From NCBI GenBank assembly GCA_016929795.1, contig JAFGIA010000339.1, positions 1-50,266 on the forward strand: a DNA stretch of 50,266 nucleotides, read 5' to 3'. Made by a program: the position numbers and the translations under genes. Position 1 is the stretch's first letter, and every line of letters begins with the position of its first letter. This DNA is from Anaerolineae bacterium. Lineage in GTDB: Bacteria; Chloroflexota; Anaerolineae; JAAYZQ01. Under the pieces are notes generated by a model. It was not told where the DNA came from. It did not search any database and saw only the letters and a program-made list of their open reading frames with translations. Positions 39,150-48,298 of the stretch are shown here, one piece after another.

Positions 39150-41111
39150 CTAATCTTCTCGGGTCCCGACCAGATAGACTGCCTGCCACGGCCGGTAGCG
39201 GCTGAAAAAGGTGTCGCGCTGCACCTCGACACCGTTCTGCTTGATGACCCGGTAGACCGTTACGTCGAGCCCATCTTTTGCCCACTCGATCTGCTTTGTC
39301 TGCCCCTTGGGCAGCGTTGGGTCTTCACGGTACACAGCGGGACCGTGTGGCACCGGGTTCGATTCGTACGGTCCATCGATCTCGACCGTGTATCCCGGGT
39401 TCGTGCCATAGTAGCGGAAGGTCAGCGTCTGGTTGGCCGTATCGACGTACGTGTGGATCAGTAGATAATGGCCGGCGTCGTTCACCCATTTGAGATCCAC
39501 CTGCGGTGAATAGATCGTGGCGTCCATACCGAGCGGTGGCTCGTAGTAACTGACACGGAAGGCGTGCGGCCAGCGCTCGGTGACGGGCAAGCCGGCCCAA
39601 AAAGCAGCTCGAAATGCAGTCGAAGATACCTGACACAACCCTCCCCCTACATCGGCACGCGTTGTGTTCCCCCAGATGATAATGCTCTCCGCGTATCCCT
39701 TCTCCGCTGTCACTTCGCCAAGGTAGTGGTTGAAGGAGAATTCGTCGCCCGGCGCGATGAGGACCCCGTCGAATTGGGATGCGCCCACGATTATGTTCTG
39801 CACCCGCGAATCAGACGATCCAGCAAAGCTCGTCCTCCCCTCGCCAATCAATTCCACGATGCCGAGTGCCGGTGCATCCTCCGTCGCTAGCGCCGGCCGC
39901 ACCTCGATCAAGGGCAGGGGCACCGCGCGCTGGTCGCCGACTGCTGCCTGCTGGATGAGCGCCACAGTCATAGTCACATCGAGGGTCTGCCCGGGCACAC
40001 TGTCGACCACAGCGACAAGCCTGCCGGCCCCGTCATCCCAGCGAAACTGAGCATCGGTCGGCGAATAGTTTACCTCGGCCGCGATCGCGGCCGCTTGCTG
40101 CGCGACCCGCGCGGGATCGAGCGCCACTGATAGTGTCGCCCTGCCGTCGTCACCCGTGGTGGGCCGCAGGATCAGCCACTCGGCCAGCGTCTCGCGCTCG
40201 ATGGTCCACGTTCCCGCGTCGGACGCAGTGAGCACGACGGGCCCGCTCAAAAAATGCTCAACTTCAGCCTGGGCAGCGCTCAAATCTGTGAGCAGTGGTT
40301 CGCTCTCGCGCACGATCAGGGTCACCTCTCCCCCACCCAACTGGCCCATGCGCCGTTCCAATGCCTGGCGCGTAGCATCCTGATCTACCTCGATCCCCGC
40401 CTGCCCCGGGCTCACCACCACCGACAGATCCTCACCGAGAGAGAGCGTCGCATTGCGTAGGGACTGGTTTACCTGGCGGGCGATCTGGCTTACGAACATG
40501 GCGCCTGTGCCAGAGTTGTAGGCAAAAGAGGGCATGATCAGCCGGCTCGATATGAGCACAGAGAGCTGCTCTTCCAGGCGAGTCAGCATCGGCCCTGAAT
40601 GCCCCACGGCAAAAGCTGCATCGATGGTAGCAGGGACGTCGAGCTGCGTGCCAAGCGCCTCTGGCGGCACCGGCCACGATCTGTCCGCATAGATCAAGGT
40701 AGGGTGACGGTCGCTGGGGTAGTGAAACGCCTCGATTAGCTGAGCCGCCGCCTCGTCGCGCGTCAGGCCGCCCACATCCACGTCCCACACGTACACACCT
40801 GGCAAGATCCGGTCCGCCAGCCACAGCTCAAGAATGAGCATCGTTGCCACCCCAGCGACAATGATCGCGCCCAATAGCAGCGCAAGTGTCACCGGCCAGG
40901 CACTGCGCCGTGGATAGGGCCGGCGGCGCTCGGAACCCGCCCGCCCCGATCGCGCATCACGCATCACCGTGCCTGGCGGCTGCGCGCCACGATGTGGCTG
41001 CCACGCATTGCCCCCCCTGTGGCGATCAGCAGGTGGCGACACGGCTGCCGTGCGGCGCGGTGTCCGGCTATGTTCCTCTTCGCCCTGTCTTTGTCTCTGT
41101 GCTCGTCGCAT
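39150..41111 (-). CDS. VanW-family protein with peptidoglycan-binding-4 domains
   Basis: 653 residues. There is a basic Pro-rich N-terminus, one membrane anchor (WPVTLALLLGAIIVAGVATMLILEL, about 70-95), two repeated extracellular domains of the PG_binding_4 type (for example LSVVVSPGQAGIEVDQDATR and LTASDAGTWTIERETLAEWL), and a VanW domain at about 415-560 (IAPGDEFSFNHYLGEVTAEKG, GGGLCQVSSTAFRAAFWAGL, MDATIYSPQVDLKWVNDAG). VanW proteins are cell-wall-linked and of unclear function; no vancomycin cluster is present. ATG 41111 has GGAAG upstream. Confidence 0.9.
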   Translation of the reverse strand: MRRAQRQRQGEEEHSRTPRRTAAVSPPADRHRGGNAWQPHRGAQPPGTVMRDARSGRAGSERRRPYPRRSAWPVTLALLLGAIIVAGVATMLILELWLADRILPGVYVWDVDVGGLTRDEAAAQLIEAFHYPSDRHPTLIYADRSWPVPPEALGTQLDVPATIDAAFAVGHSGPMLTRLEEQLSVLISSRLIMPSFAYNSGTGAMFVSQIARQVNQSLRNATLSLGEDLSVVVSPGQAGIEVDQDATRQALERRMGQLGGGEVTLIVRESEPLLTDLSAAQAEVEHFLSGPVVLTASDAGTWTIERETLAEWLILRPTTGDDGRATLSVALDPARVAQQAAAIAAEVNYSPTDAQFRWDDGAGRLVAVVDSVPGQTLDVTMTVALIQQAAVGDQRAVPLPLIEVRPALATEDAPALGIVELIGEGRTSFAGSSDSRVQNIIVGASQFDGVLIAPGDEFSFNHYLGEVTAEKGYAESIIIWGNTTRADVGGGLCQVSSTAFRAAFWAGLPVTERWPHAFRVSYYEPPLGMDATIYSPQVDLKWVNDAGHYLLIHTYVDTANQTLTFRYYGTNPGYTVEIDGPYESNPVPHGPAVYREDPTLPKGQTKQIEWAKDGLDVTVYRVIKQNGVEVQRDTFFSRYRPWQAVYLVGTRED

Positions 41112-41204
41112 CGTCTTCCAGACGCTCTCATTCTACCAAAAGTTCCTGCCTGCGATTCATCTTTCTCATTGTACCAGACGGACCAAGAAACGGCAAGCTG
41201 CTTC

Positions 41205-41233
41205 TTGAATAGATGACGATTCTATGCTACAAT
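41205..41233 (+). promoter_or_regulatory. Promoter of the Usp/transporter array
   Basis: TTGAAT (41205-41210), 17 bases, TACAAT (41228-41233), RBS GAGGAGGGAG and ATG 41262. It is the only clear promoter before the eight-gene plus-strand array. Confidence 0.8.
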
Positions 41234-41261
41234 GACCTGGTAAACCACGAGGAGGGAGACT

Positions 41262-41705
41262 ATGAGTGGGATCGTAGCAGCGATCCGGGGCGGGCCTGAC
41301 AGCAAGTCGACCATCGACACAGCGATCAACCTGGCAAAGGACAAGGAACTGCCCCTCTACTTCCTCTACGTCGTCAACCTCGACTTTTTGGCACGCACCA
41401 GCAGCACTCGTGTGCAGACCATTTCACACGAGATGCACCAGATGGGCGAGTTCATCCTGCTGACAGCACAGGCCGAGGCAGCGTTAAAGGGAGTCGCTGC
41501 ACAGGGAATCGTGCGGCATGGAGATGTCGGCACCGAGATTGTGAACCTGGCGCGCGAGATCGGTGCCGACTATCTCGTTCTCGGCCAGCCCGGGCAGCAG
41601 CAGGAGCAGAGCTTGTTCACCCACGACCTGCTGCGCCAATTCATTGTACGCTTTGAAGAGCAAACTGGCGCACACGTCATCCTGGCAGGGGGCGAATTGC
41701 CGTGA
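41262..41705 (+). CDS. Stand-alone universal stress (UspA-like) protein 1
   Basis: 147 residues with a Usp fold: MSGIVAAIRGGPDSKSTIDT, YFLYVVNLDFL, ADYLVLGQPG and GAHVILAGG. The classical Usp ATP motif G-x2-G-x9-G-[ST] is not obvious after LVLGQPGQ, so it may bind a different ligand. Its stop overlaps the start of the transporter gene by four bases (GTGA), which indicates stoichiometric coupling. Usp2 (43510) and Usp3 (45501) share the opening A-x-R-G-G pattern and LG/MG-QP/HP turn, so the three are close paralogues. Confidence 0.85.
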   Translation: MSGIVAAIRGGPDSKSTIDTAINLAKDKELPLYFLYVVNLDFLARTSSTRVQTISHEMHQMGEFILLTAQAEAALKGVAAQGIVRHGDVGTEIVNLAREIGADYLVLGQPGQQQEQSLFTHDLLRQFIVRFEEQTGAHVILAGGELP

Positions 41706-43414
41706 AGAACCTTTCGCGCTCGTGGGTAGTGGTGGCCTTGCTACTTGGGACGAGCATCGCTCTATCCCTGGCCAACAGCAGCAGCAGCCTGGCCCAGCAG
41801 CCATCCCCCGCCCTTGTGATCACTGGTCAGGTGGATGACACGCAGAACACCCCTGTGGCCAAAGCCAATGTGCAACTGCTCACTGCCGGCCAGGAAGTGC
41901 TGTCAGAGGTAATGACCCAGGCCGATGGTCGTTATGTCCTTCCCGTTCCAGCACCAGTACCCAATACCCTGGCCATCCACATCGACCGTCCTCACTTTGA
42001 AGAGACGGTCATCGAGCTGGATGCCGCCGAGGTTCGCACCCTGCAGCTTGGCGAATCGCTGGTGATGCCCGACACGGTCTTGCCGCGTACCATCACCGTT
42101 GCATTCTGGATCGCCGCGGCCATCTTTGTGGGTATGCTCCTGATCGTGGCCAGCGGCAAGGTACACACAACCCTTGCCGCGCTCGCAGGCGCCTCGCTCG
42201 TCTTTGCGGTCAGCTATCTTGGCCACCCGATATCAAAAGTCCTCTTTATCTTTGACTTTCAACGCGCGATCCAATACATCGACTGGAACGTCATCTTTTT
42301 GATCATGGGCATGATGATTGTCATCGCAGTCGTCGAGCGCACCGGTATCTTTCAGTGGCTCGCCTTTGCTGCCTACAGGGCATCTGGCGGGCGGCTGTGG
42401 CTCCTGCTGCCGATCCTGATGCTTATCACCGGCATAGCGTCAGCACTGTTGGACAACGTAACCACGATGCTGCTCATGACGCCGATCAGCATCCAGATCG
42501 CACTGGCTCTTGGCATCAATCCGCTGGCCTTGTTGATGCCCGAAGTGATGGCTTCTAACGTCGTCGGTATCAGCACTTTGATTGGCACCCCCACCAACAT
42601 CCTCATCGGCTCCTATGCCAACATCTCGTTCAACGACTTTTTAAAGAACTTGACGCCCGGCGTGTTGTTGGCCCTGATCGGCCTCGTAATCTATAGTGAG
42701 ATCGTCTATCGCAAGAGCTTGCACGCACCGGCAGCCGACAGCACCTCGGCGATGCTTCTTGACAGACTGGCCGAGCGCGCCAGGATCACCGAGCCTGAGC
42801 ACCTGCGTAAAGCGAGCTGGATCGGCGCCGGCATGCTGCTCCTCTTTATCTTTGGCGAGCACATCCACCTGCTGCCAGCAGTCACCGCCCTGATGGGCGC
42901 CACTGCCCTGATGCTCTGGATCCGACCTGACATCGAAGAGATGATCGAGGCCGTCGACTGGACGACCCTTGTCTTCTTTATGTGCCTGTTCATCGTCGTC
43001 GGTGCCATCCAGGAGGTCGGACTCGTCAGCCTGATCGCCACCACCATCGGTGACTTGGTCGGCGACAACTTGCTCGTCGCCATCCTGGCTGTCACCTGGT
43101 TCAGCGCCATTTTGTCTACCGTGATCGCCAACATCCCGTTCACCGCTGCCATGCTACCCGTTGTGGGCTACCTGTCGGCGACGGTGCCTGGCGCGGAAGG
43201 CAAAGTGCTCTTCTACTGCCTGTCAGTAGGTTCGGCCATGGGTGGCAACGGCTCGCTCATCGGCGCCTCGGCCAATATGGTCACTGCCGGAATTGCCGAG
43301 CGCGCTGGTCACCCCATCACCTACGTCTACTTTTTGAAGAAAGGATTTCCAGCATTACTGCTGACCGTAACCCTGGCGCTGATTTGGCTGTTGATCCGCT
43401 TTTTAGTGCTGTAG
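41702..43414 (+). CDS. ArsB/NhaD-type (IT superfamily) ion transporter with extracellular beta-domain
   Basis: 570 residues. Signal peptide (VVVALLLGTSIALSLANS), then an ectodomain of about 80 residues with a carboxypeptidase-regulatory-like fold (ITGQVDDTQNTPVAKANVQL, ADGRYVLPVPAP), then about ten to eleven transmembrane helices. ArsB/NhaD/SLC13-like hairpins are seen in ALLDNVTTMLLMTPI, STLIGTPTNILIGSYA and, in the second half, STVIANIPFTAAMLPV with GNGSLIGASANMV. Family members carry arsenite, Na+/H+ or carboxylates; the ion is not certain. GTG 41702 overlaps Usp1. The attached ectodomain is unusual. Confidence 0.87.
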   Translation: MKNLSRSWVVVALLLGTSIALSLANSSSSLAQQPSPALVITGQVDDTQNTPVAKANVQLLTAGQEVLSEVMTQADGRYVLPVPAPVPNTLAIHIDRPHFEETVIELDAAEVRTLQLGESLVMPDTVLPRTITVAFWIAAAIFVGMLLIVASGKVHTTLAALAGASLVFAVSYLGHPISKVLFIFDFQRAIQYIDWNVIFLIMGMMIVIAVVERTGIFQWLAFAAYRASGGRLWLLLPILMLITGIASALLDNVTTMLLMTPISIQIALALGINPLALLMPEVMASNVVGISTLIGTPTNILIGSYANISFNDFLKNLTPGVLLALIGLVIYSEIVYRKSLHAPAADSTSAMLLDRLAERARITEPEHLRKASWIGAGMLLLFIFGEHIHLLPAVTALMGATALMLWIRPDIEEMIEAVDWTTLVFFMCLFIVVGAIQEVGLVSLIATTIGDLVGDNLLVAILAVTWFSAILSTVIANIPFTAAMLPVVGYLSATVPGAEGKVLFYCLSVGSAMGGNGSLIGASANMVTAGIAERAGHPITYVYFLKKGFPALLLTVTLALIWLLIRFLVL

Positions 43415-43509
43415 TGTAGCGCTGTGCTCTAGCCGCCTGGTATAGGCGGTAGGAAGCAAGATCGATTTCTATGCACCGATGTGCCCGGGCAGGAAGAAAA
43501 GGAAGAGAG

Positions 43510-43989
43510 ATGACAACTGATGTACCACGCCGAATTGTGTGTGCCGTTCGGGGAGGACCCGAGAGCCGGGATACAGTGACACGCGCGATCGATCTCGCCC
43601 TGCAGCATGATGCACACCTAACCTTCTTTCGCGCCATGGATGCCGAGTTCCTGGCACATGCCACGATCGGACCACTGAGTGTAGTTTATCGAGAACTGAC
43701 CGAAATGGCGCAATTCGCAATGGCCATCCTGTGTGACCGTGCGCAACGACGAGGCGTCGCGCACGTCGACTCGATTGTGCGTGAGGGCAACATTCACCGC
43801 CAGATCCGGCAACTCGTGACCGAGGAGCCAGTCGACATCTTGGTCATGGGGCAGCCCGTGCGCAGCCCGGGCAGCAACGTATTCAAGCCGGCCGAGTTCG
43901 ACGCATTTATCGCAGAGCTGCAGGCGAAACATGGTACACGCTCGGGTCTCCAGATCGAAGTAGTGATGCCCATGAAGGGGGATACGTAG
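43510..43989 (+). CDS. Stand-alone UspA-like protein 2
   Basis: 159 residues, colinear with Usp1 and Usp3: RIVCAVRGGPESRDTVTRAI, DAHLTFFRAMDAEFL, VDILVMGQPV, then FDAFIAELQAKHG. The canonical Usp nucleotide motif is again missing. ATG 43510 follows AAGGAAGAG. It sits between the two transporters and is 37 bases before the second one, so it is likely the partner of that transporter. Confidence 0.85.
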   Translation: MTTDVPRRIVCAVRGGPESRDTVTRAIDLALQHDAHLTFFRAMDAEFLAHATIGPLSVVYRELTEMAQFAMAILCDRAQRRGVAHVDSIVREGNIHRQIRQLVTEEPVDILVMGQPVRSPGSNVFKPAEFDAFIAELQAKHGTRSGLQIEVVMPMKGDT

Positions 43990-44026
43990 CGCCCGGGTCA
44001 TCTCGATCGAGGCGCGAGGATATGCC

Positions 44027-45487
44027 ATGCGCGATGAGAAGGAGCAGGGTGCTGCGTGCGCGCGACAGGCAGGCAGGTGGTGGCAAGCGAGGCGCCACAC
44101 GCTGCGTGCCGTGGTTATCGCCGGGGGCACACTCCTCCTGGCTGCAGCCGCCTGGCTCCTGTTGACCACGGGAGCAGTCACACCGTCCTTTCTTTTTGCC
44201 GCCGCCATTTTTTGTCTCGTATTTGCCGCCATCAGCTTACGCTGGATGCACGAAACAGCGGCAGCACTCTCTGGCATTGTCGCGATGTGGCTCGTGCACT
44301 ATGTCGGCGGCACCTGGACGCCGGCCCTGCGAGTTATCAGCTTTGAAGAAGCCATGGCATTTGTGGACTGGAATGTCATCTTTTTGATCCTGGGCATGAT
44401 GGTTTTTATGGCCATGTTCAGCGAGACGGGCATCTTTAACTGGCTCGCCTTTCGCGCCTTTCAGTTCGCGCGCGGCAATGCCTGGGTCCTCGGAATCGCT
44501 CTGGTACTGCTCACGGGCATCGTATCTGCCTTTCTCAACGACGTGACCGCCATCTTGCTTCTGGTGCCGCTGTCCATCGAGATCGCCGAGACCGTCGGCG
44601 TGCACCCCTTTGCCTACGTCATCCCCGAAGTGCTAGCCTCGAACATCGGAGGCGCAGCAACACTCATCGGCGACCCGCCGAGCACGATCGTCGGCTCACA
44701 TCTGAGCCTCAGCTTTGTCGAATATCTGCGCACCATGGCACCGATTGCGCTCTTGTGCCTGGTTCTACTGCTCGTCATCACAAGCCTGCTCTACCGGCGT
44801 GAGTTTATCACTGCTCGCACGCGTCTGTCCCCTATCCTCGTTGAGAGGATCGAGGCCGATGCACGCATCACCGACGTGGGCCTGCTGCGCAAAGCCGGCC
44901 TGGTTGGCGTGGCGACGGTGGCCCTCTTTTTCACAGAGGACCTGTTTGGCATGCCACCGAGCGTCGTCGCACTCACAGGTGCGGCGGTACTGGTGGTATG
45001 GGTGCGCCCTGACATGCACCGTATGCTGCGCGAGGTTGACTGGACAACACTGGTGTTTTTTATCGGTATCTTTTGCCTGGTAGGGGCACTCGAGGCCACA
45101 GGCGTCATCGATGCAATGGCCAGCATCATCGGCAAGTGGGCAGGCGACAGCCTGGTGGCCGCCACAGTGCTCATGGTATGGGTGCCGGGCATGGCCTCGG
45201 CGGTCGTAGCCAATATCCCCTTCACGGTGGCGGCGTTGCCCATCGCCGATTATTTGTCGGCCACCGTGCCAGGCGCCCAAAACCTTGTCATCTACTGGGC
45301 CCTGATCCTGGGGGCAGATCTGGGGGGCAATGCAACATATCTTGGCTCTGCTCCAAACATCGTCGCCGTAGGCCTGCTGGCGCAGGCGGGCTATCGGCTC
45401 GGCTTCGGACGGTTTATGCGCGACGGCGTACCGGTGACACTGTTGACACTGAGCGCCGCAACCCTATGGCTGCTGGTTCGCCGTTAA
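44027..45487 (+). CDS. ArsB/NhaD-type ion transporter 2
   Basis: 486 residues, a paralogue of the 41702 protein without its ectodomain; instead it has a short basic N-terminus (CARQAGRWWQARRHTLRA). Matching hairpins are VDWNVIFLILGMMVFMAMF, AFLNDVTAILLLVPLSIEI, AATLIGDPPSTIVGSHLSLS and, in the second half, SAVVANIPFTVAALPIADYL with GGNATYLGSAPNIVAVG. About eleven helices. The exact substrate is unknown. An ATG start at 44027 is used; no strong RBS, so coupling to Usp2 is possible. Confidence 0.87.
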   Translation: MRDEKEQGAACARQAGRWWQARRHTLRAVVIAGGTLLLAAAAWLLLTTGAVTPSFLFAAAIFCLVFAAISLRWMHETAAALSGIVAMWLVHYVGGTWTPALRVISFEEAMAFVDWNVIFLILGMMVFMAMFSETGIFNWLAFRAFQFARGNAWVLGIALVLLTGIVSAFLNDVTAILLLVPLSIEIAETVGVHPFAYVIPEVLASNIGGAATLIGDPPSTIVGSHLSLSFVEYLRTMAPIALLCLVLLLVITSLLYRREFITARTRLSPILVERIEADARITDVGLLRKAGLVGVATVALFFTEDLFGMPPSVVALTGAAVLVVWVRPDMHRMLREVDWTTLVFFIGIFCLVGALEATGVIDAMASIIGKWAGDSLVAATVLMVWVPGMASAVVANIPFTVAALPIADYLSATVPGAQNLVIYWALILGADLGGNATYLGSAPNIVAVGLLAQAGYRLGFGRFMRDGVPVTLLTLSAATLWLLVRR

Positions 45488-45500
45488 GGAGAGATAGGGC

Positions 45501-45923
45501 ATGGGCACGATTATATGTGCTACTCGCGGGGGGGAGGCAAGCTATCGGGCACAGGATGCGGCCATTGCACTTGCGCGCGAGCACGGTCACCAGTTGGTAT
45601 TCGTGTACGTGGTCGATACCAGTTTTTTGGACCAGACTGCGGCGCCGCTCGTCGTCAACGTCGAAGAGCGCCTGGAACGAATGGGGCGTTTTCAACTGGT
45701 TGTCGCCCAAGAGCGAGCAACCGAACAGGGCGTATCCGCACAGGCGATGGTGCGTCGCGGCTCTTTGCAGTGCGAATTGGTAGACGCGACGAGGGAGGTG
45801 GGGGCTGAGATGATCGTGTTGGGCCATCCTGTGGGCTCAGATACATCTTTCTCCCCCTCCGGCCTGAAGGCGTTGGCAACCCGGATCAAAGTCGAGACAG
45901 GCGTTGAGGCATTGATCGTCTAG
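45501..45923 (+). CDS. Stand-alone UspA-like protein 3
   Basis: 140 residues: MGTIICATRGGEASYRAQDA, LVFVYVVDTSFLDQ, AEMIVLGHPVG and VETGVEALIV. It is the third member of the paralogous set and also lacks the classic ATP-binding glycine motif. ATG 45501 follows GGAGAGATAGGGC after transporter 2 (13-base gap). Four bases separate it from the Usp-DUF389 gene. Confidence 0.85.
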   Translation: MGTIICATRGGEASYRAQDAAIALAREHGHQLVFVYVVDTSFLDQTAAPLVVNVEERLERMGRFQLVVAQERATEQGVSAQAMVRRGSLQCELVDATREVGAEMIVLGHPVGSDTSFSPSGLKALATRIKVETGVEALIV

Positions 45924-45927
45924 AATC

Positions 45928-48243
45928 ATGACACCAAACCAGGCCCCAGAGAACTATCACATCGTAGCGGCAGTTGGTGCCGAGTCTCAGCTCTGTCCAC
46001 TGCTGTCGCTCGCCTGCGCCCTTGCACGCAGCCAAAGCGGGCGCGTCACCCTCCTGCACGTGACACCCACCGGCAACCGCCCGGCGTGGTTGAATGTAGG
46101 ATCGAGCCCCAAAGACACCACCGACCTGCCCGATACCTGCAACGGGGTGCCGGTCAGCGTCGAGGTGTGCAAGGGTAGCGAGGCAGCACCCGCCATCCTC
46201 CAGCGGATACGAACGGAGCAGCCTGACTTGCTTCTTCTCGGTTGGCGTGGCGCGCGGGGCGGCGGCCGCTACCTACTGGGGCACACACTCGACGCTGTCG
46301 TGCAAAGTGCGCCATGCGACGTCGCGGTAGTGCGCACAGAGGGGGCCAAGTCCGCACTCGACCTCGACGTAACTGAGATCAAGCGCGTGTTGGTGCCGGC
46401 TGCCGGCGGGCCCAATGCCGGCCTCGCTATTGACCTTGCCCTCGACCTCTCGCCTGATGTACAAGTCACGGTTTTAAACATTGCACGCTCGGCACAGGGG
46501 CAGGTGGCCCTGTCGCTGGGCCAGGAACGCCTCAAAGAGATCCTCCATCCCTGGGCCGACGAGCCACGCGTGCAGGGCAAGGTCGTACAGGCTGACTCGA
46601 TCATCCAGGGCATCCTGACAGAAGCAGCGCGTGGATACGACTTGGTGATGATCGGCTCCAGCCAGGAGAGCTACCTGGACCGCGTCCTATTTGGTAACAT
46701 CCCACAGACCGTCGCCACCCGCAGTCCAGCCCCCTCAGTCGTCGTGCGCAGAGCCACGCCTGGCGCGCGAGTAGGCAGCCTGTTGCGGCGAACCGGCTGG
46801 CGCGTATTCGAGATGCTGCCCACCCTCGACTTGCACGAACAGATCCAGGTCTACAAGGCGATTCGGGACGGCGCCCAGCCGAGCATCGACTTTTACGTCA
46901 TGATCGGCCTATCGGCTGCCATCGCATCCTTTGGCCTCTTGCAGAACAGCGCAGCGGTCATTATCGGGGCGATGCTCGTTGCCCCCCTCATGTCGGCCAT
47001 TTTCGGCTTGAGCCTCGGCGTCGTACGTGGCGATCTGCGTCTGCTGCGTCGCGCGGCCTCTGCGACGCTGCGCGGCATGCTGCTCGGCATATCCGTGGGC
47101 GCCGTCCTGACCCTCGTCATGCCCGCCCAAGCACTGCCCGGTGAAGTGCTGAGCCGCACAGAGCCTGGCCTGCTCGATCTGGGTGTCGCGCTCGCATCGG
47201 GTGCCGCCGGGGCGTATGCCCTCTCGCGCAAAGGGGTATCTGCATCCCTGCCTGGTGTCGCCATCGCCGCTGCCCTCGTCCCTCCATTGGCCGTTGTCGG
47301 CATTGGCATCTCGCGGGGTCAAAGTGATGTGGCCGGCGGCGCGCTTCTTCTCTTTTTGACCAACCTGGTGAGCATCGTCGCTGCCGGCGGCCTCGTCTTT
47401 TTATGGCTCGGATTCCGCCCGCTGCCAGGCCAGGCATCGAGGGCACGGGTCTTTCGCGGCGGGATCATGGGCACCATCCTGATGCTCGGCCTCCTCACAG
47501 CCCTGCTTGCCACCTTTACGGCGCGCTCCATCCGCGAATCGGCGCTTAGGCAAGAGGTGCGTAACGCACTGGGCGCCGAGATCGCCATGATGGACCGCGT
47601 GGATTGGGAAGGCGACTGGGAAATGGAGATACTGGCCGATGGCACGCTCCAGCTCGACGTGACCGTGCGCTCACGGCGCACGCTCAACCACACAGAGGTA
47701 GTCGCACTCCAGGAGCGGGTCGCCAATCACTTGCAGCGAACAGTGGCCCTGTTGCTGACCGTCATCCCTACCACCCGCCTCGATCCCTTTATGCCGCCCA
47801 CACCCACGCCGACGCCAGAGCCGAATGCGACCTTCACCCCGACACCCAGCGCAACCGCGACGCCGACGGCCACCCCCACCTTCACTCCCACCCCTTCCCC
47901 CACCTCGACGTTCACTGCCACCCCTACACCGACGTCCACAGCCACAGATACACCCACCCCTACACCGACATCCACAGCCACAGATACACCCACCCCTACC
48001 CCTACGCCCACCCCCGTGGTCATGCACGTGGGGCGCACAGACGGACAAGGGGTGTGGATGTTTACAGAACCTGGCCTGCGCAGCGCCAAGATCGGCGCAC
48101 TGCGCGATGGCACGCGAGTAATCCTGCTGGGCGATTTGGTTGAGGCCGACGGCTATCGCTGGTTGCAGGTGCAGGATACTCGCGGGAGGATTGGGTGGAT
48201 TCCCGATCGCTACCTGGTGCCAGCCACAGCTTCCCGCCCATGA
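45928..48243 (+). CDS. Usp-Usp-DUF389-SH3 fusion membrane protein
   Basis: 771 residues. Two Usp domains (about 10-137 and 150-277), the second with LVMIGSSQESYLDRVLFGNI and the first with GWRGARGGGRYLLGHT, so they look more like nucleotide binders than the stand-alone proteins. The DUF389 membrane domain (about 320-535) has the family hairpin FGLLQNSAAVIIGAMLVAPL and ISVGAVLTLVM, IAAALVPPLAVVGIGIS. After a soluble segment comes a Pro/Thr repeat linker (622-690) and a C-terminal bacterial SH3 domain (RSAKIGALRDGTRVILLGD, GRIGWIPDRYL). It combines cytosolic ligand sensing, membrane spanning and an extracellular wall-binding module in one chain. Confidence 0.9.
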   Translation: MTPNQAPENYHIVAAVGAESQLCPLLSLACALARSQSGRVTLLHVTPTGNRPAWLNVGSSPKDTTDLPDTCNGVPVSVEVCKGSEAAPAILQRIRTEQPDLLLLGWRGARGGGRYLLGHTLDAVVQSAPCDVAVVRTEGAKSALDLDVTEIKRVLVPAAGGPNAGLAIDLALDLSPDVQVTVLNIARSAQGQVALSLGQERLKEILHPWADEPRVQGKVVQADSIIQGILTEAARGYDLVMIGSSQESYLDRVLFGNIPQTVATRSPAPSVVVRRATPGARVGSLLRRTGWRVFEMLPTLDLHEQIQVYKAIRDGAQPSIDFYVMIGLSAAIASFGLLQNSAAVIIGAMLVAPLMSAIFGLSLGVVRGDLRLLRRAASATLRGMLLGISVGAVLTLVMPAQALPGEVLSRTEPGLLDLGVALASGAAGAYALSRKGVSASLPGVAIAAALVPPLAVVGIGISRGQSDVAGGALLLFLTNLVSIVAAGGLVFLWLGFRPLPGQASRARVFRGGIMGTILMLGLLTALLATFTARSIRESALRQEVRNALGAEIAMMDRVDWEGDWEMEILADGTLQLDVTVRSRRTLNHTEVVALQERVANHLQRTVALLLTVIPTTRLDPFMPPTPTPTPEPNATFTPTPSATATPTATPTFTPTPSPTSTFTATPTPTSTATDTPTPTPTSTATDTPTPTPTPTPVVMHVGRTDGQGVWMFTEPGLRSAKIGALRDGTRVILLGDLVEADGYRWLQVQDTRGRIGWIPDRYLVPATASRP
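47926..47997 (+). repeat. Tandem 36-bp repeats in the Pro/Thr linker
   Basis: Two consecutive 36-base units (47926-47961 and 47962-47997) differing by one base, each adding 12 residues of the TPTSTATDTPTP type to the linker. Linker length may vary between strains. Confidence 0.85.
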
Positions 48244-48298
48244 AAAGATCTCGGCCATTACACACCAGGTGCAGGAACCCTACTGATAGGAGCGATCT

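Noticed and set aside
39150..41111. Vancomycin-resistance determinant
   Set aside because: VanW proteins are widespread and no vanHAX or vanRS genes are present. It is a cell-wall protein of unknown function.
47818..48020. CRISPR-like or satellite repeat array on the minus strand (GTGGGTGTATCTGTGG pattern)
   Set aside because: It is the reverse strand of the Pro/Thr linker of the Usp-DUF389 protein. It is low-complexity coding DNA with no unique spacers.
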